The notes under the pieces are model-generated. The model did not search any database, was not told where the DNA came from, and worked only from the letters and a program-made list of their open reading frames with translations. A program made the translations under genes and the position numbers. Shown in pieces: positions 1 through 8,003 of a stretch of DNA of 64,000 nt (positions are counted from its first letter, which is position 1; each line of letters starts with the position of its first letter). The stretch is from assembly GCA_045114775.1 (NCBI GenBank), contig JBGULC010000027.1, positions 1 through 64,000 on the forward strand, written 5' to 3'. The DNA comes from UBA3792 sp045114775. GTDB lineage: Bacteria > Bacillota > Clostridia > Christensenellales > CAG-138.

Positions 1-16
1 TTTCAGAAGCGCTGAG

Positions 17-66
17 ATAAACAACAAATCCGAACCCGTCGCCGATACGCTTCAAGTTCGGATTTG
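17..66 (-). terminator. Terminator downstream of tRNA-Asn
   Basis: An 11-bp perfect stem pairs positions 25-35 with 56-66. Read on the minus strand it is followed by TTGTTGTTT. It lies just 3' of the minus-strand tRNA-Asn and probably ends that transcript. The 20-nt loop is long for an intrinsic terminator. Confidence 0.6.
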
Positions 67-73
67 ATTTGAT

Positions 74-148
<75 letters not shown>

Positions 149-271
149 ATGCTGCAAGCGATATCATAACAGCGCGGGGACGTTTTCGCAACGGAGATTA
201 CAGACGAATAAAATGAAATACAAAGAAATATCATTGAAAATCATTCAAAATCTCACTATTTTACGGTTTGA

Positions 272-300
272 TTGACGAAGACGTTTTTTTGTTGTACAAT
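272..300 (+). promoter_or_regulatory. Sigma-A promoter giving a probable leaderless mRNA
   Basis: TTGACG (272-277), a 17-nt spacer and TACAAT (295-300) form a near-consensus promoter. The ATG at 307 lies only 6 nt after the -10 box, where transcription would start, so there is no room for a ribosome binding site. Confidence 0.7.
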
Positions 301-306
301 ATCCGC

Positions 307-813
307 ATGGAACGGGAAATGCCGCACATCGTGTATACGGAACGCTCGGAGGCGAAGCGGAGGATCATCCGCACGGACGGCGCGCTGTATGTTTTGCTGC
401 TGCTCGGCGCATTCGGCGTGATCTTTCTTTCGCGGATGTTGGAAGTTCTGCTTGAGATCAAACGGCTGTATCTGCAGATCGGCATGTATGCGGTTTTGCT
501 CGGCGCAGGCTATCTGATCTATCGCATGCGCCTTGTCGATTATGTTTATGAGCTTTACGATACGGAGTTTCGCGTACTGCAGGCAGTCGGAGAAAAGCAA
601 AAGCTGCTGGCAGCCGTACCGCTCGATGCGATCGCCGAAGTCGGGACGTATCGGAAAACCGACGCGAGGCCGACGCTCAGGACGTTCCACGGCGAACGGG
701 AAAAGACAACGGCGATCTGGTTCACACAGGACGGAAAGCCGTCGGTGCTGTGCCTGAGCGCGACGGACACGATGCGGGAAAAGCTTTCGGAGGCGATCCA
801 TGCGAAGAACTGA
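307..813 (+). CDS. Small two-TM membrane protein, unknown function
   Basis: I do not recognise this protein of about 168 aa. A basic N-terminal stretch is followed by two hydrophobic segments at roughly residues 28-45 and 55-70, then a soluble tail of about 95 residues that is probably cytoplasmic. This resembles small PH-like (bPH/YdbT-type) membrane proteins, but the similarity is too weak to name. The frame is open upstream to 268, but the promoter -10 box ends at 300, so the ATG at 307 (or the in-frame ATG at 319) is the likely start. The 3' end overlaps holB by 14 bp, so the two are probably cotranscribed. Confidence 0.7.
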   Translation: MEREMPHIVYTERSEAKRRIIRTDGALYVLLLLGAFGVIFLSRMLEVLLEIKRLYLQIGMYAVLLGAGYLIYRMRLVDYVYELYDTEFRVLQAVGEKQKLLAAVPLDAIAEVGTYRKTDARPTLRTFHGEREKTTAIWFTQDGKPSVLCLSATDTMREKLSEAIHAKN

Positions 814-1732
814 CTGGATGGAGCGGATCGAAGCGGGCGAGGTCCCGCACGCGATCCTGTTTGCGGGGCCGCAGGAGAGCGGCGTGCTCGCGCTTGCCCG
901 CCGTGCCGCGGCGCGGTATCTTTTGCATACGGACGACACAAACGCGCTTTCGGGCTGTCCGTTTTATCTGGAGCCCGCGGATTTTCAGGTCAAAACCGTG
1001 CGGGACGCGCTGGCGGTGATCAACGCGGAGGCGTACGGCAAGGGCCGGCGCTGCATCCTGTTCCCGAACGCGCACACGATGAGCGAGGCGGCGCAGGACG
1101 TGCTTCTGAAAACGCTTGAGGAGCCGCCGGAGGACACGCTGCTTCTGCTGACCGGCGTCGAATCGGGCTTTCGACCGACGGTGCTGTCGCGCTGCATGAT
1201 CCTGCGCAGCGAGACCGAGCCGTGGGAGACGATCGCGAAGCGACTTGCGGAAAACGGCGTCCGGCGAGAGCAGGCAGAGCTCACGGCGAAGCTTTCCGAC
1301 GGCGTATACGGCCGCGCGGAGGCGTTTCTTCAGGAGGACGCGCTTGCGTTCCGGCGCGAGGCGATCGCCTGCATCGGGACGTTTGTGACGCGCGTGAAGC
1401 CGTATGCGGCGCTTTCCGCGCTGTGCACCGAAACGGTGACGGAGCAGAGCGAGGACGGTACGGTGAAGAAGACGAAGAAGGTCAGCGCAGCGGCGGTCGA
1501 CCGGGTGCTGGATCTGTTCCTTTCGATCCTTTCGGACGTGCTTCGGCAAAAGTTCGGCATATCCGAAATGCGCAATACGGATTGCACCGCGGTCGAAAAG
1601 AATTTCAATTCGACCTTTACAACTGCGCAAATACAAGGTATGATACAAGTTGCGGCGGAGGCGAAGGAGATGCTGAGCTATAAGGCAAATCCCGCCATGG
1701 TCGTCGATTGGATCCTGGCAAAGCTGCCGTAA
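800..1732 (+). CDS. holB: DNA polymerase III delta' subunit
   Basis: This is a clamp-loader subunit that helps load the beta clamp onto primed DNA. The AAA+ fold is recognisable from DVLLKTLEEPPED (sensor region, about residue 100) and RPTVLSRC (the SRC motif that supplies a finger to the neighbouring ATPase). The P-loop position reads AGPQESG without the Lys-Thr/Ser, as expected for a delta' subunit that does not bind ATP. The 310-aa length is typical. The start at 800 has GGAGG upstream and overlaps the preceding gene. It is followed by ricT, the same order as holB-yaaT in Bacillus subtilis. Confidence 0.9.
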   Translation: MRRTDWMERIEAGEVPHAILFAGPQESGVLALARRAAARYLLHTDDTNALSGCPFYLEPADFQVKTVRDALAVINAEAYGKGRRCILFPNAHTMSEAAQDVLLKTLEEPPEDTLLLLTGVESGFRPTVLSRCMILRSETEPWETIAKRLAENGVRREQAELTAKLSDGVYGRAEAFLQEDALAFRREAIACIGTFVTRVKPYAALSALCTETVTEQSEDGTVKKTKKVSAAAVDRVLDLFLSILSDVLRQKFGISEMRNTDCTAVEKNFNSTFTTAQIQGMIQVAAEAKEMLSYKANPAMVVDWILAKLP

Positions 1733-1741
1733 GGGGAAACT

Positions 1742-2998
1742 ATGGTTAAGGTTATCGGAGTAAAATTCAAAACAAGCGGACGCGTCTACTATTTCGATCC
1801 GCTCGATCTGCCCGTGAAAGCGGGCGACGGCGTGATCGTCGAAACGGCGCGCGGTATGGAATACGGCGATGTGCCGAACGATCCCAAGGAGGTCGACGAG
1901 AGCGAAGTCGTCGCGCCGCTGAAGCCGGTCGTCCGCATCGCGACGGATGAGGACAAGCGCCTGCGCGCCATGTACGAGGCAAAGGAAGCCGACGCTTTTT
2001 CGATGTGTCAGGAAAAGATCGCGGCGCACGGCCTCGATATGAAGCTTGTGGACGTGGAATATACGTTCAACGGCAGCAAGGTCGTGTTCTATTTCACAGC
2101 TGACGAGCGCGTGGATTTCCGCGAGCTCGTGAAGGATCTTGCATACTCGCTCAAAACGCGGATCGAGCTTCGGCAGATCGGCGTGCGCGACGAGGCGAAG
2201 ATGCTCGGCGGGCTCGGCCCGTGCGGGCGGCTCGTGTGCTGCAAGTCGTTCCTTGACGACTTCCGTCCCGTCTCGATCAAGATGGCGAAGGAACAGAATC
2301 TGTCGCTGAGCCCGACCAAGATCTCGGGCCTTTGCGGGCGTCTCATGTGCTGCCTGCAGTATGAACAGAGCGCGTACGAGGCGATCCGCAGCGTCATGCC
2401 GAAGCCGGGCCGCGAGGTCAACACGGTCGACGGCGTCGGCGTCGTGGTGGAGAACAACGCGATCACCGAGCGCACCAAGGTCCGCCTTACGATGGAGGAC
2501 GGCTCGATCGACGTCCGCGAGTATCCGTATGCGCATCTTTCCGCGCCGGGCGAACCGCTGCCGGAGGCCGCGCTTGCCGTGAAGAAGGCCGAGCCGGCGA
2601 AGGACGCGGATCCGGATGCGCAGTTCCGCAAGGAAGCCGCGAACAACACGCGCCGCGGCGGACGCGGCAACCAGCGCGATCGCAAGCCGGAGCAAAAACA
2701 GCCTCAGCAGAAACCGGAGCAAAAGCAGCCTCAGCAGAAGCCGGAGCAAAAACAGCCTCAGCAGAAGCCGGAGCAAAAGCAGCCGCAGCAGAAGCAGAAC
2801 CCGCAAAAGCCGCAGAACGCACAGCAGAAGCAGAATCCGCAAAAGCCGCAGAAGCAGCAGAATCCGCAGAGCCCGCAGCCGCCGAAGCAGAATGCGGACG
2901 GCAGCGCCGAAGGGCAGAAGAAGCAGTTCCGCCGCCGGCCGAGAAGAAGGCCGAACAACGCGCCGAAAGCGCCGGACGCCCCGAAAGCGGATTCCTGA
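1742..2998 (+). CDS. ricT: RicT/YaaT-like PSP1-domain protein with long Q/K/P tail
   Basis: This is a homologue of YaaT (RicT), a PSP1-domain component of the Y-complex that binds Fe-S clusters and stimulates RNase Y-dependent mRNA maturation in B. subtilis. The cysteine motifs LGPCGRLVCCKSF and LCGRLMCCLQYE, which are the PSP1 signature, are present. The first ~290 residues cover the usual family length. The remainder is a low-complexity basic tail with four near-identical PEQKQPQQK units, then more PQ/K-rich sequence and an Arg-rich end. The tail may bind RNA or ribosomes, which is inference. The start at 1742 is preceded by AAGGGGA. A bidirectional terminator follows. Confidence 0.9.
   Translation: MVKVIGVKFKTSGRVYYFDPLDLPVKAGDGVIVETARGMEYGDVPNDPKEVDESEVVAPLKPVVRIATDEDKRLRAMYEAKEADAFSMCQEKIAAHGLDMKLVDVEYTFNGSKVVFYFTADERVDFRELVKDLAYSLKTRIELRQIGVRDEAKMLGGLGPCGRLVCCKSFLDDFRPVSIKMAKEQNLSLSPTKISGLCGRLMCCLQYEQSAYEAIRSVMPKPGREVNTVDGVGVVVENNAITERTKVRLTMEDGSIDVREYPYAHLSAPGEPLPEAALAVKKAEPAKDADPDAQFRKEAANNTRRGGRGNQRDRKPEQKQPQQKPEQKQPQQKPEQKQPQQKPEQKQPQQKQNPQKPQNAQQKQNPQKPQKQQNPQSPQPPKQNADGSAEGQKKQFRRRPRRRPNNAPKAPDAPKADS
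2687..2794 (+). repeat. Four 27-bp in-frame tandem repeats in ricT
   Basis: Four 27-bp units begin at 2687, 2714, 2741 and 2768. They differ mainly at third codon positions and encode PEQKQPQQK. Because the unit is a multiple of three, gain or loss of copies would change tail length without a frameshift. Confidence 0.9.
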
Positions 2999-3035
2999 TC
3001 AAAACACACGAAGCAATATAAAAATGCAAAGTAAA

Positions 3036-3087
3036 ACCCGGTGTCGTCTGTCGGAATCATTCCGACGCTCCGCACCGGACTCTTTTT
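3036..3087. terminator. Bidirectional terminator between ricT and the serpin
   Basis: An outer stem CCGGTG/CACCGG and an inner stem GTCGGAAT/ATTCCGAC enclose each other. TCTTTTT follows on the plus strand and GGGTTTTACTTT on the minus strand. It separates the convergent ricT and serpin genes and can serve both. Confidence 0.75.
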
Positions 3088-3088
3088 G

Positions 3089-4537
3089 TCAGCCGATATT
3101 CCGTACGATTCCGGAGAAGAGAACGGACCCGTCTCTGCCTGTGATAAGGAACAGGAAAGGTCTGTCCAGAACAAAGACGATCTCATCGTCCGGCATTGCA
3201 GCGCCTGTCGCCATATCGAGCGCCGTATATGCGGCGCCGGTCACGCCCTGCTCATCAATCTCCACCATTGCGGCATGTTCCGCCGCGCTCAGGTAAAGGT
3301 CGTCCCGGTCTGTCGTCAACGGCGTAAAGTCCGCAAGGACCGGATCCAAAGCGTCCGTCAGTCCGAGCGATTGAATGATCTCCAAAAGATCCGTACGGCA
3401 TGACGCCTGAAATTTCGGGACGGAAAGATGGACCAAAGGCGAAGACCATTTCTCGCTGCCCTCGGAGGACCTTGCTGCGGCAAGCAACTCGGGATCGGCA
3501 GCAAGCGCGTTGACGTCGACACCCTCCTTCGGCAGGAAGAAACACATCGAGCCGCTGTCAAACAGATTCAGGCCGACCGAGGTGAACGTATCCGTCCGGT
3601 ATACGCCGAGCATGTCGGTCCTGTGCATCATGTCCACGGTCGTGTCGCCGGTCGTACCGTGGAAGACCTCCTGCGTTGTGTTCCCGGACAGGAACAGTTC
3701 GGTCCACTGCGCCTTATAATAGATCGTCGATACGATCTCCAGAACGGTCACGGGATCGAGCTTCATTTCCTTGACATACTCGTGCAAAAGCCCGCCGGTA
3801 TGTTTGTCCGTCCAGTCTCTCAGCGCCTCGTCCATTTCCGGCGATCCCGGCGTTCCGCAGAAGGAGGACGCATAATACTGCTTGGAAAGACGCGCCAGCG
3901 TCTCGTCGTTGTAGGTGTATTTGCCGTTCAGCCAAAGCGAATTTGCGAGCAGGCTTTTGAAAACGGGCGTATCCGCGTAATTGCCTTCCCACAGCGCGGA
4001 AACGGAGGATCGCAGGGTCTCGATGTCGGGCGCCCCGAGCATGTCCAGAACCTGCTGCCGCGTATTCCCGTCCGAAACCTCCGCAAGCATCGCAAAAGCG
4101 ATATAGATGTTGATCGGTGAGCAGACCGTGTTTTCCTCCCCGGAGGGAAGGACTTCTCGCATGATCGCTGCGTAGTAGCCGTCGATCCCATTCTGAAGAT
4201 CTTTGGATGCCTGCACTTTCGTCCGGTACGCATTCCACCAGTTCCAATGCTCGTCGCTGTGCAAGAAGTCTTGCGCGCTGAGGTTCACGGCGTCCGGCAC
4301 CGGATATGCCGCCGCCACCGTTCTGACACCCGAAGGAGAGGGCCCTTCCGCTTGTTCCCGATTTCCCTTTCTGAGCGCCGGTATTCCTACGATCGCGCCG
4401 ATCAGGAGCGCGGCGCAGGCCGCGATCGCTGTCCATTTTACCCATACGGGCGTTTTGTGCCGCTTATATTCTTTCGCGTTCCGGACGTCGTTCGCGTCGA
4501 CGTCTTCCAATGCTTCAAACAGTTCTTCTTTTTTCAT
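3089..4537 (-). CDS. Membrane-anchored serpin with anti-sigma-like N-terminus
   Basis: The protein has 482 aa. Residues 1-30 are short, charged and cytoplasmic (MKKEELFEALEDVDANDV...), followed by one TM segment at about 32-52 and then a full serpin fold outside the membrane. Serpin marks include VCSPINIYIAFAML, NSLWLNGKYTYN, STIYYKAQW, LHLSVPKFQ and DRPFLFLI near the C-terminus. The reactive-loop hinge EQGVTGAAYT (429-438) has small residues as in inhibitory serpins. Counting from hinge Glu429 as P17 puts P1-P1' near Gly445-Ala446, which suggests an elastase- or subtilisin-like target (inference). It overlaps the ECF sigma gene by 4 bp, the position normally held by an anti-sigma factor. Many gut Clostridia have this type of N-terminus on proteins encoded after ECF sigma genes (remembered, unchecked). 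It could instead be only a surface protease inhibitor. Confidence 0.9.
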   Translation of the reverse strand: MKKEELFEALEDVDANDVRNAKEYKRHKTPVWVKWTAIAACAALLIGAIVGIPALRKGNREQAEGPSPSGVRTVAAAYPVPDAVNLSAQDFLHSDEHWNWWNAYRTKVQASKDLQNGIDGYYAAIMREVLPSGEENTVCSPINIYIAFAMLAEVSDGNTRQQVLDMLGAPDIETLRSSVSALWEGNYADTPVFKSLLANSLWLNGKYTYNDETLARLSKQYYASSFCGTPGSPEMDEALRDWTDKHTGGLLHEYVKEMKLDPVTVLEIVSTIYYKAQWTELFLSGNTTQEVFHGTTGDTTVDMMHRTDMLGVYRTDTFTSVGLNLFDSGSMCFFLPKEGVDVNALAADPELLAAARSSEGSEKWSSPLVHLSVPKFQASCRTDLLEIIQSLGLTDALDPVLADFTPLTTDRDDLYLSAAEHAAMVEIDEQGVTGAAYTALDMATGAAMPDDEIVFVLDRPFLFLITGRDGSVLFSGIVRNIG

Positions 4538-5094
4538 ACGTCAAATCCCCTTTCGATCAGATACAGCTTCAGCTTTTTCCGTAAACGGCTCAGGGTCACG
4601 GACACATTGTTTGCGCTTGTCTGAAAGCGCTCCGCGATGTCCGAAACGGAGTCCGCGTACCAATAGCGCAAGATAAACATATAGCGCTTTTCCTTCGGCA
4701 GGTGAGAGAGAAACCGATTGATTTCATCCCGCAGTTCCTTTTCCTCCCACCGGCGTTCCGTATCGTCGCTGCCGGATACGCATTCTTTGAGCTCGTCCAG
4801 TACGATATCAAAGCTGCCGCCGCCGCGCTTATCCCGATGCATTTTCCGGAACCGATCAAAGGAGAGATTTCTCGTGATCTTTCCCAGAAAGGCGGACAGC
4901 ACGGAGGGCACATGCGGCGGGATCGCGTTCCATGCGTGGAGCCATGTGTCGTTGACACATTCCTCTGCGTCGGATCCGTTCTGCAGAATATTGCGGGCAA
5001 TCGCGGTGCAGTACGCGCCGTACTTCTTTGCGGATTCCGTAATTGCCGCCTCGTCCCTGACCCAATAGAGCCGGACGATCATGATATCATCCAA
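4534..5094 (-). CDS. ECF-type RNA polymerase sigma factor
   Basis: This 186-aa sigma-70 family regulator contains only regions 2 and 4. Region 2 is seen in DAEECVNDTWLHAWNAIPP and in FLGKITRNLSFDRFRK. Region 4 is the C-terminal helix-turn-helix, SDIAERFQTSANNVSVTLS, followed by the basic RLRKKLKLYL. The stop codon overlaps the serpin start, implying translational coupling and a shared regulatory unit. AAAGGAGG lies 12 nt before the ATG, a rather long spacing. No convincing sigma-A promoter was seen upstream, which would fit autoregulation, but I could not define an ECF promoter motif. Confidence 0.93.
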   Translation of the reverse strand: MDDIMIVRLYWVRDEAAITESAKKYGAYCTAIARNILQNGSDAEECVNDTWLHAWNAIPPHVPSVLSAFLGKITRNLSFDRFRKMHRDKRGGGSFDIVLDELKECVSGSDDTERRWEEKELRDEINRFLSHLPKEKRYMFILRYWYADSVSDIAERFQTSANNVSVTLSRLRKKLKLYLIERGFDV

Positions 5095-5161
5095 GCGTTT
5101 CGCCTCCTTTCACCCATATACACGACATTTCCCGTGCAATCTTACCGTTCTGTTCGAAAAC

Positions 5162-5197
5162 AAATGAAAACGGAGCAGCCTTTTCGGGACTGCTCCG
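5162..5197 (-). terminator. Terminator of the scfA-scfB-decarboxylase operon
   Basis: The stem CGGAGCAG/CTGCTCCG (5171-5197) reads on the minus strand into TTTTCATTTGTTTT. It lies just past the stop of the minus-strand decarboxylase gene. Confidence 0.8.
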
Positions 5198-5250
5198 AAA
5201 AATGATCGCATCCATGCACATACCGGCAGAATACGTTTCGGCATGCCCGA

Positions 5251-6576
5251 TCATTCCGGGATCACGCTTACGCGGTCGACGCCGTAGCAGCGAAACGCTT
5301 CGAGCGCCGCTTCGCCGATGCGCTCGCCGGGCATGAGGATCGGCACGGCCGGGGGACAGCCGACGTCCGGACGCGCAAGCACGCGGCCGAGACAGTCTGC
5401 ATAGGGCAGCACGACGCGCGGGCCGAGCATCGCTTTGCGGATCGGGCAGACGCGTTCCGGAATTGCGGGACGCGGGGGACGCGCTTCGATCGGCATAAGG
5501 CGCGGGATCGCGCCGAGCGCTTGTTCGAGAAGCATGAGGTCGGCTTCGCCGTTTTCCGGCGTAAACATGCAGACCAGAAAATCGGGATCGGCAAACTCGC
5601 AGAAGATTCCCTGCGCTTCGAGAAGCCGCGCGAGCGCCGTGCCGGTATAGCCCATCGGCTTCGGACAGAGCGTCAGCTTCAAAGGCTCGTTTCCGTACAG
5701 TGTCCAACCCGCGGCGGCAAGCCGCGTTTTCAGCGCGTCGAGCTTCGGCACAAAGACGGAAAGCTTTTCCGGAAGCGTTTCGAGCATCGGGTTCAGAAGG
5801 TCGAGCGACTGCAGAATGAGATACGACGGACTCGTAGAGCCGAACAGCAGCAGCGCGTCCTTCGCTTCGGCAGCAAGCGCGCCGAGGGCGGGGGAAAGGT
5901 GCAGATAGGCGCTTCCGGTCAAAGCGGAAAGCGTCTTGTGCGCGGAATCGCAGCAGAGGTCGGCGCCGAGGTCGATCGGATGCCGCGAGGACGTGAGAAA
6001 CCGGAGATACGCGCCGTGCGCGTTGTCGACGAGCAGCAGCACGCCGGAATCGCGACAGACCTTTGCGATCGGGCTGAGGTCCGGAAGATCGCCGAGATAA
6101 TCCGGCACAGTCAGATACAGCGCGGTCGGCTGCTCGCGTTCGATTGCCGCGGCGATCGCGGCGGGATCGAGCGATGCCGAGAGATACGACGGCGCGGCGT
6201 CGAAGAGCCACGCGACGTCAAGGTCCAGCAGCGCCGCAGCGGACAGGAACGTTTTGTGCGCATTGCGCGCGGCGAGGATCTTCGGCCGAGCTCCCGCATT
6301 TTCCGCATGCCGCATCGCAAGATACAGCATCGCGCGGATGCACTGTGAGCTGCCTTCGGTCGCATAGAACGTCGGACAGCCGAACAGTGCGGAGGCGTTC
6401 GCTTCGCTCTCCGCGATGATCCCCGCTGCTTCGTAGAGCGCGTCCGCGCCGGGGATTTCCGTTATGTCGCGATCCTCGGAAAGACGGCGCGCAGCGCCCT
6501 TGTGCCCGGGCATATGCAGCCGGACGGGCGAGCGGTCGATATATGCGGTTACGAAGTCGAAGATCGGCGTGTTCAT
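5251..6576 (-). CDS. Orn/Lys/Arg decarboxylase-family PLP enzyme
   Basis: This is a fold-type I PLP enzyme of the Orn/Lys/Arg decarboxylase major group (SpeA/YaaO-like). The N-terminal RLHMPGHKG motif is diagnostic, as are GCPTFYATEGSSQ and the PLP-lysine segment DSAHKTLSALTGSAY. At 441 aa it is a little shorter than YaaO and lacks the wing domain of the large inducible decarboxylases. The expected activity is decarboxylation of arginine or lysine for polyamine synthesis; the substrate cannot be read from sequence. It starts 3 nt after the scfB stop, with no strong ribosome binding site, so its translation is probably coupled to scfB. Confidence 0.85.
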   Translation of the reverse strand: MNTPIFDFVTAYIDRSPVRLHMPGHKGAARRLSEDRDITEIPGADALYEAAGIIAESEANASALFGCPTFYATEGSSQCIRAMLYLAMRHAENAGARPKILAARNAHKTFLSAAALLDLDVAWLFDAAPSYLSASLDPAAIAAAIEREQPTALYLTVPDYLGDLPDLSPIAKVCRDSGVLLLVDNAHGAYLRFLTSSRHPIDLGADLCCDSAHKTLSALTGSAYLHLSPALGALAAEAKDALLLFGSTSPSYLILQSLDLLNPMLETLPEKLSVFVPKLDALKTRLAAAGWTLYGNEPLKLTLCPKPMGYTGTALARLLEAQGIFCEFADPDFLVCMFTPENGEADLMLLEQALGAIPRLMPIEARPPRPAIPERVCPIRKAMLGPRVVLPYADCLGRVLARPDVGCPPAVPILMPGERIGEAALEAFRCYGVDRVSVIPE

Positions 6577-6579
6577 GGG

Positions 6580-7956
6580 TCAGTTTTCTCTGAGCTGCCG
6601 CGCGACGGCGACGGTCAGCGCGCACTCCATGCGCTTTTTAAAGAGGTCGCAGCCGTAGGCGTAGACGCCGTTGATGCGGCCCGTGGCGTGGTACGCGTTC
6701 GCGGCGCAGCCGCCGGAGCAGTAGAGCCTTGCCCAGCAGGTGCGGCATTCCTCGCGCGCGTAGACGTTGCAGGCGGCAAACTGCGCCTGTACCGCGTCGT
6801 TGTCGACGCCGTTCCAGATATCGCCGAGCTTAAACGCCTGTTCGCCAACGAACTGATGGCAGGGGTAGAGATCGCCCCACGGCGTGACCGCCATGTACTC
6901 CGTGCCGGAGCCGCAGCCCGAGATGCGCTTATAGATGCAGGGACCGCCAAGAAGGTCGATCATATAGTGGTAGAACGTGAACGGCCGTCCCTCCGCGTCG
7001 CGCTCGAGCATCAGCGCCGCGAGCTTTTCGTATTGCTCCATGACGATCGGCTTGTCCGCTTCGGTCAGCGCCGAGGGATCGTCCGGCGCGCAGACGACCG
7101 GCTCCATAGATAGCTCGGTGAAGCCGAGGTCGAGCATCGTCTGAATATCCTTCAGAAAATCCGGGTTCGCATGCGTGAACGTGCCGCGCATATAGTAGCC
7201 CTTGTTTCCGCGCGCGGCGACGAATTTCTGAAACTTCGGCACGATCTTTTCCCAGCTTCCGTTTCCGGCGTAGTCCTTGCGGAAGCGGTCGTGGATCTCC
7301 TTGCGTCCGTCCAGCGACAGCACGACGTTGTGACACTCGCGGTTTGCAAATTCGATCACGTCGTCGTCGATCAGCATGCCGTTCGTGGTGAGCGTGAAAC
7401 GGAAATGTTTGCCGACGTCCTTTTCAATCGAGCGCGCGTAGGCAACGAGGTCCTTGACAACCTGAAAGTTCATCAGCGGCTCCCCACCGAAGAAGTCGAC
7501 CTCGAGGTTTTTGCGGCTGCCCGAATGCTCGACGAGAAAATCCAAAGCGCGCTTGCCGGTCTCAAAGGACATCAGCGCGCGCTCGCCGTGATACTTGCCC
7601 TGGCTTGCGAAGCAGTAGGAGCAGTTCAGGTTGCATACGTGCGCGACGTGCAGGCACAGCGCCTTGATCACGCCGGAGGTCTTCGCCTTCAACGTTCCCG
7701 CCATCGGCTCGTAGTTGTCCTCGGTGAAGAGCTTGCCCGCGGCCTTCAGCGCAAGAAGCTGCTCATAGGCGCCGTTCAGCTCGTCCGCGTTCGTACGGTC
7801 AGAGTAGCGGGAAAGAAGCGCCGAAATCAGCGCCTCGCGCGGTTCGCGTTCAAAGCCCGCGATCATGTCGTAGGCAACGTCGTCGACCGCATGGATCGAG
7901 CCGGAACAAACGTCCAGCACGATATTGTATCCCAAAAGCTTGAATTGGTGGATCAT
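6580..7956 (-). CDS. scfB: SCIFF peptide radical-SAM maturase
   Basis: This radical-SAM/SPASM enzyme would install thioether crosslinks in the SCIFF peptide encoded just upstream. The SAM-cluster motif is CNLNCSYCF (about residue 105), followed by FFGGEPLMNF. The C-terminal SPASM-type auxiliary-cluster cysteines are seen in CGSGTEY, YPCHQF, CRTCWARLYCSGGC and YGCDLF. The N-terminal ~90 residues form the peptide-recognition (RRE-like) region. The start MIHQFKLLGY at 7956 matches family N-termini; the frame runs further upstream, but only through the scfA terminator hairpin. Only GAG lies near the start, so initiation looks weak. The length (458 aa) is typical. Confidence 0.93.
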   Translation of the reverse strand: MIHQFKLLGYNIVLDVCSGSIHAVDDVAYDMIAGFEREPREALISALLSRYSDRTNADELNGAYEQLLALKAAGKLFTEDNYEPMAGTLKAKTSGVIKALCLHVAHVCNLNCSYCFASQGKYHGERALMSFETGKRALDFLVEHSGSRKNLEVDFFGGEPLMNFQVVKDLVAYARSIEKDVGKHFRFTLTTNGMLIDDDVIEFANRECHNVVLSLDGRKEIHDRFRKDYAGNGSWEKIVPKFQKFVAARGNKGYYMRGTFTHANPDFLKDIQTMLDLGFTELSMEPVVCAPDDPSALTEADKPIVMEQYEKLAALMLERDAEGRPFTFYHYMIDLLGGPCIYKRISGCGSGTEYMAVTPWGDLYPCHQFVGEQAFKLGDIWNGVDNDAVQAQFAACNVYAREECRTCWARLYCSGGCAANAYHATGRINGVYAYGCDLFKKRMECALTVAVARQLREN

Positions 7957-7962
7957 AATCTC

Positions 7963-7988
7963 AAAAAAAGGCCGCCGGAATCGGCGGC
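7963..7988 (-). terminator. Terminator/attenuator between scfA and scfB
   Basis: On the minus strand GCCGCCG and CGGCGGC pair around a 4-nt loop and are followed by seven T. The hairpin lies after the scfA stop, and the T-run ends only 6 nt before the scfB ATG. It should limit read-through, so much more SCIFF peptide than maturase would be made. Confidence 0.85.
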
Positions 7989-8003
7989 TTTCGGGTCGTA
8001 AGC

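Noticed and set aside
722..2842. Very long minus-strand ORF opposite holB and ricT (706 codons)
   Set aside because: Its protein is Leu/Arg-rich low-complexity sequence produced by the reverse complement of GC-rich coding DNA and the Q/K repeats; the plus-strand genes have clear family motifs.
5095..5160. ECF-type autoregulated promoter upstream of the sigma gene
   Set aside because: TTGCACGGG and CGTGTA are present on the minus strand, but the consensus for this ECF group is unknown to me and the match could be chance.
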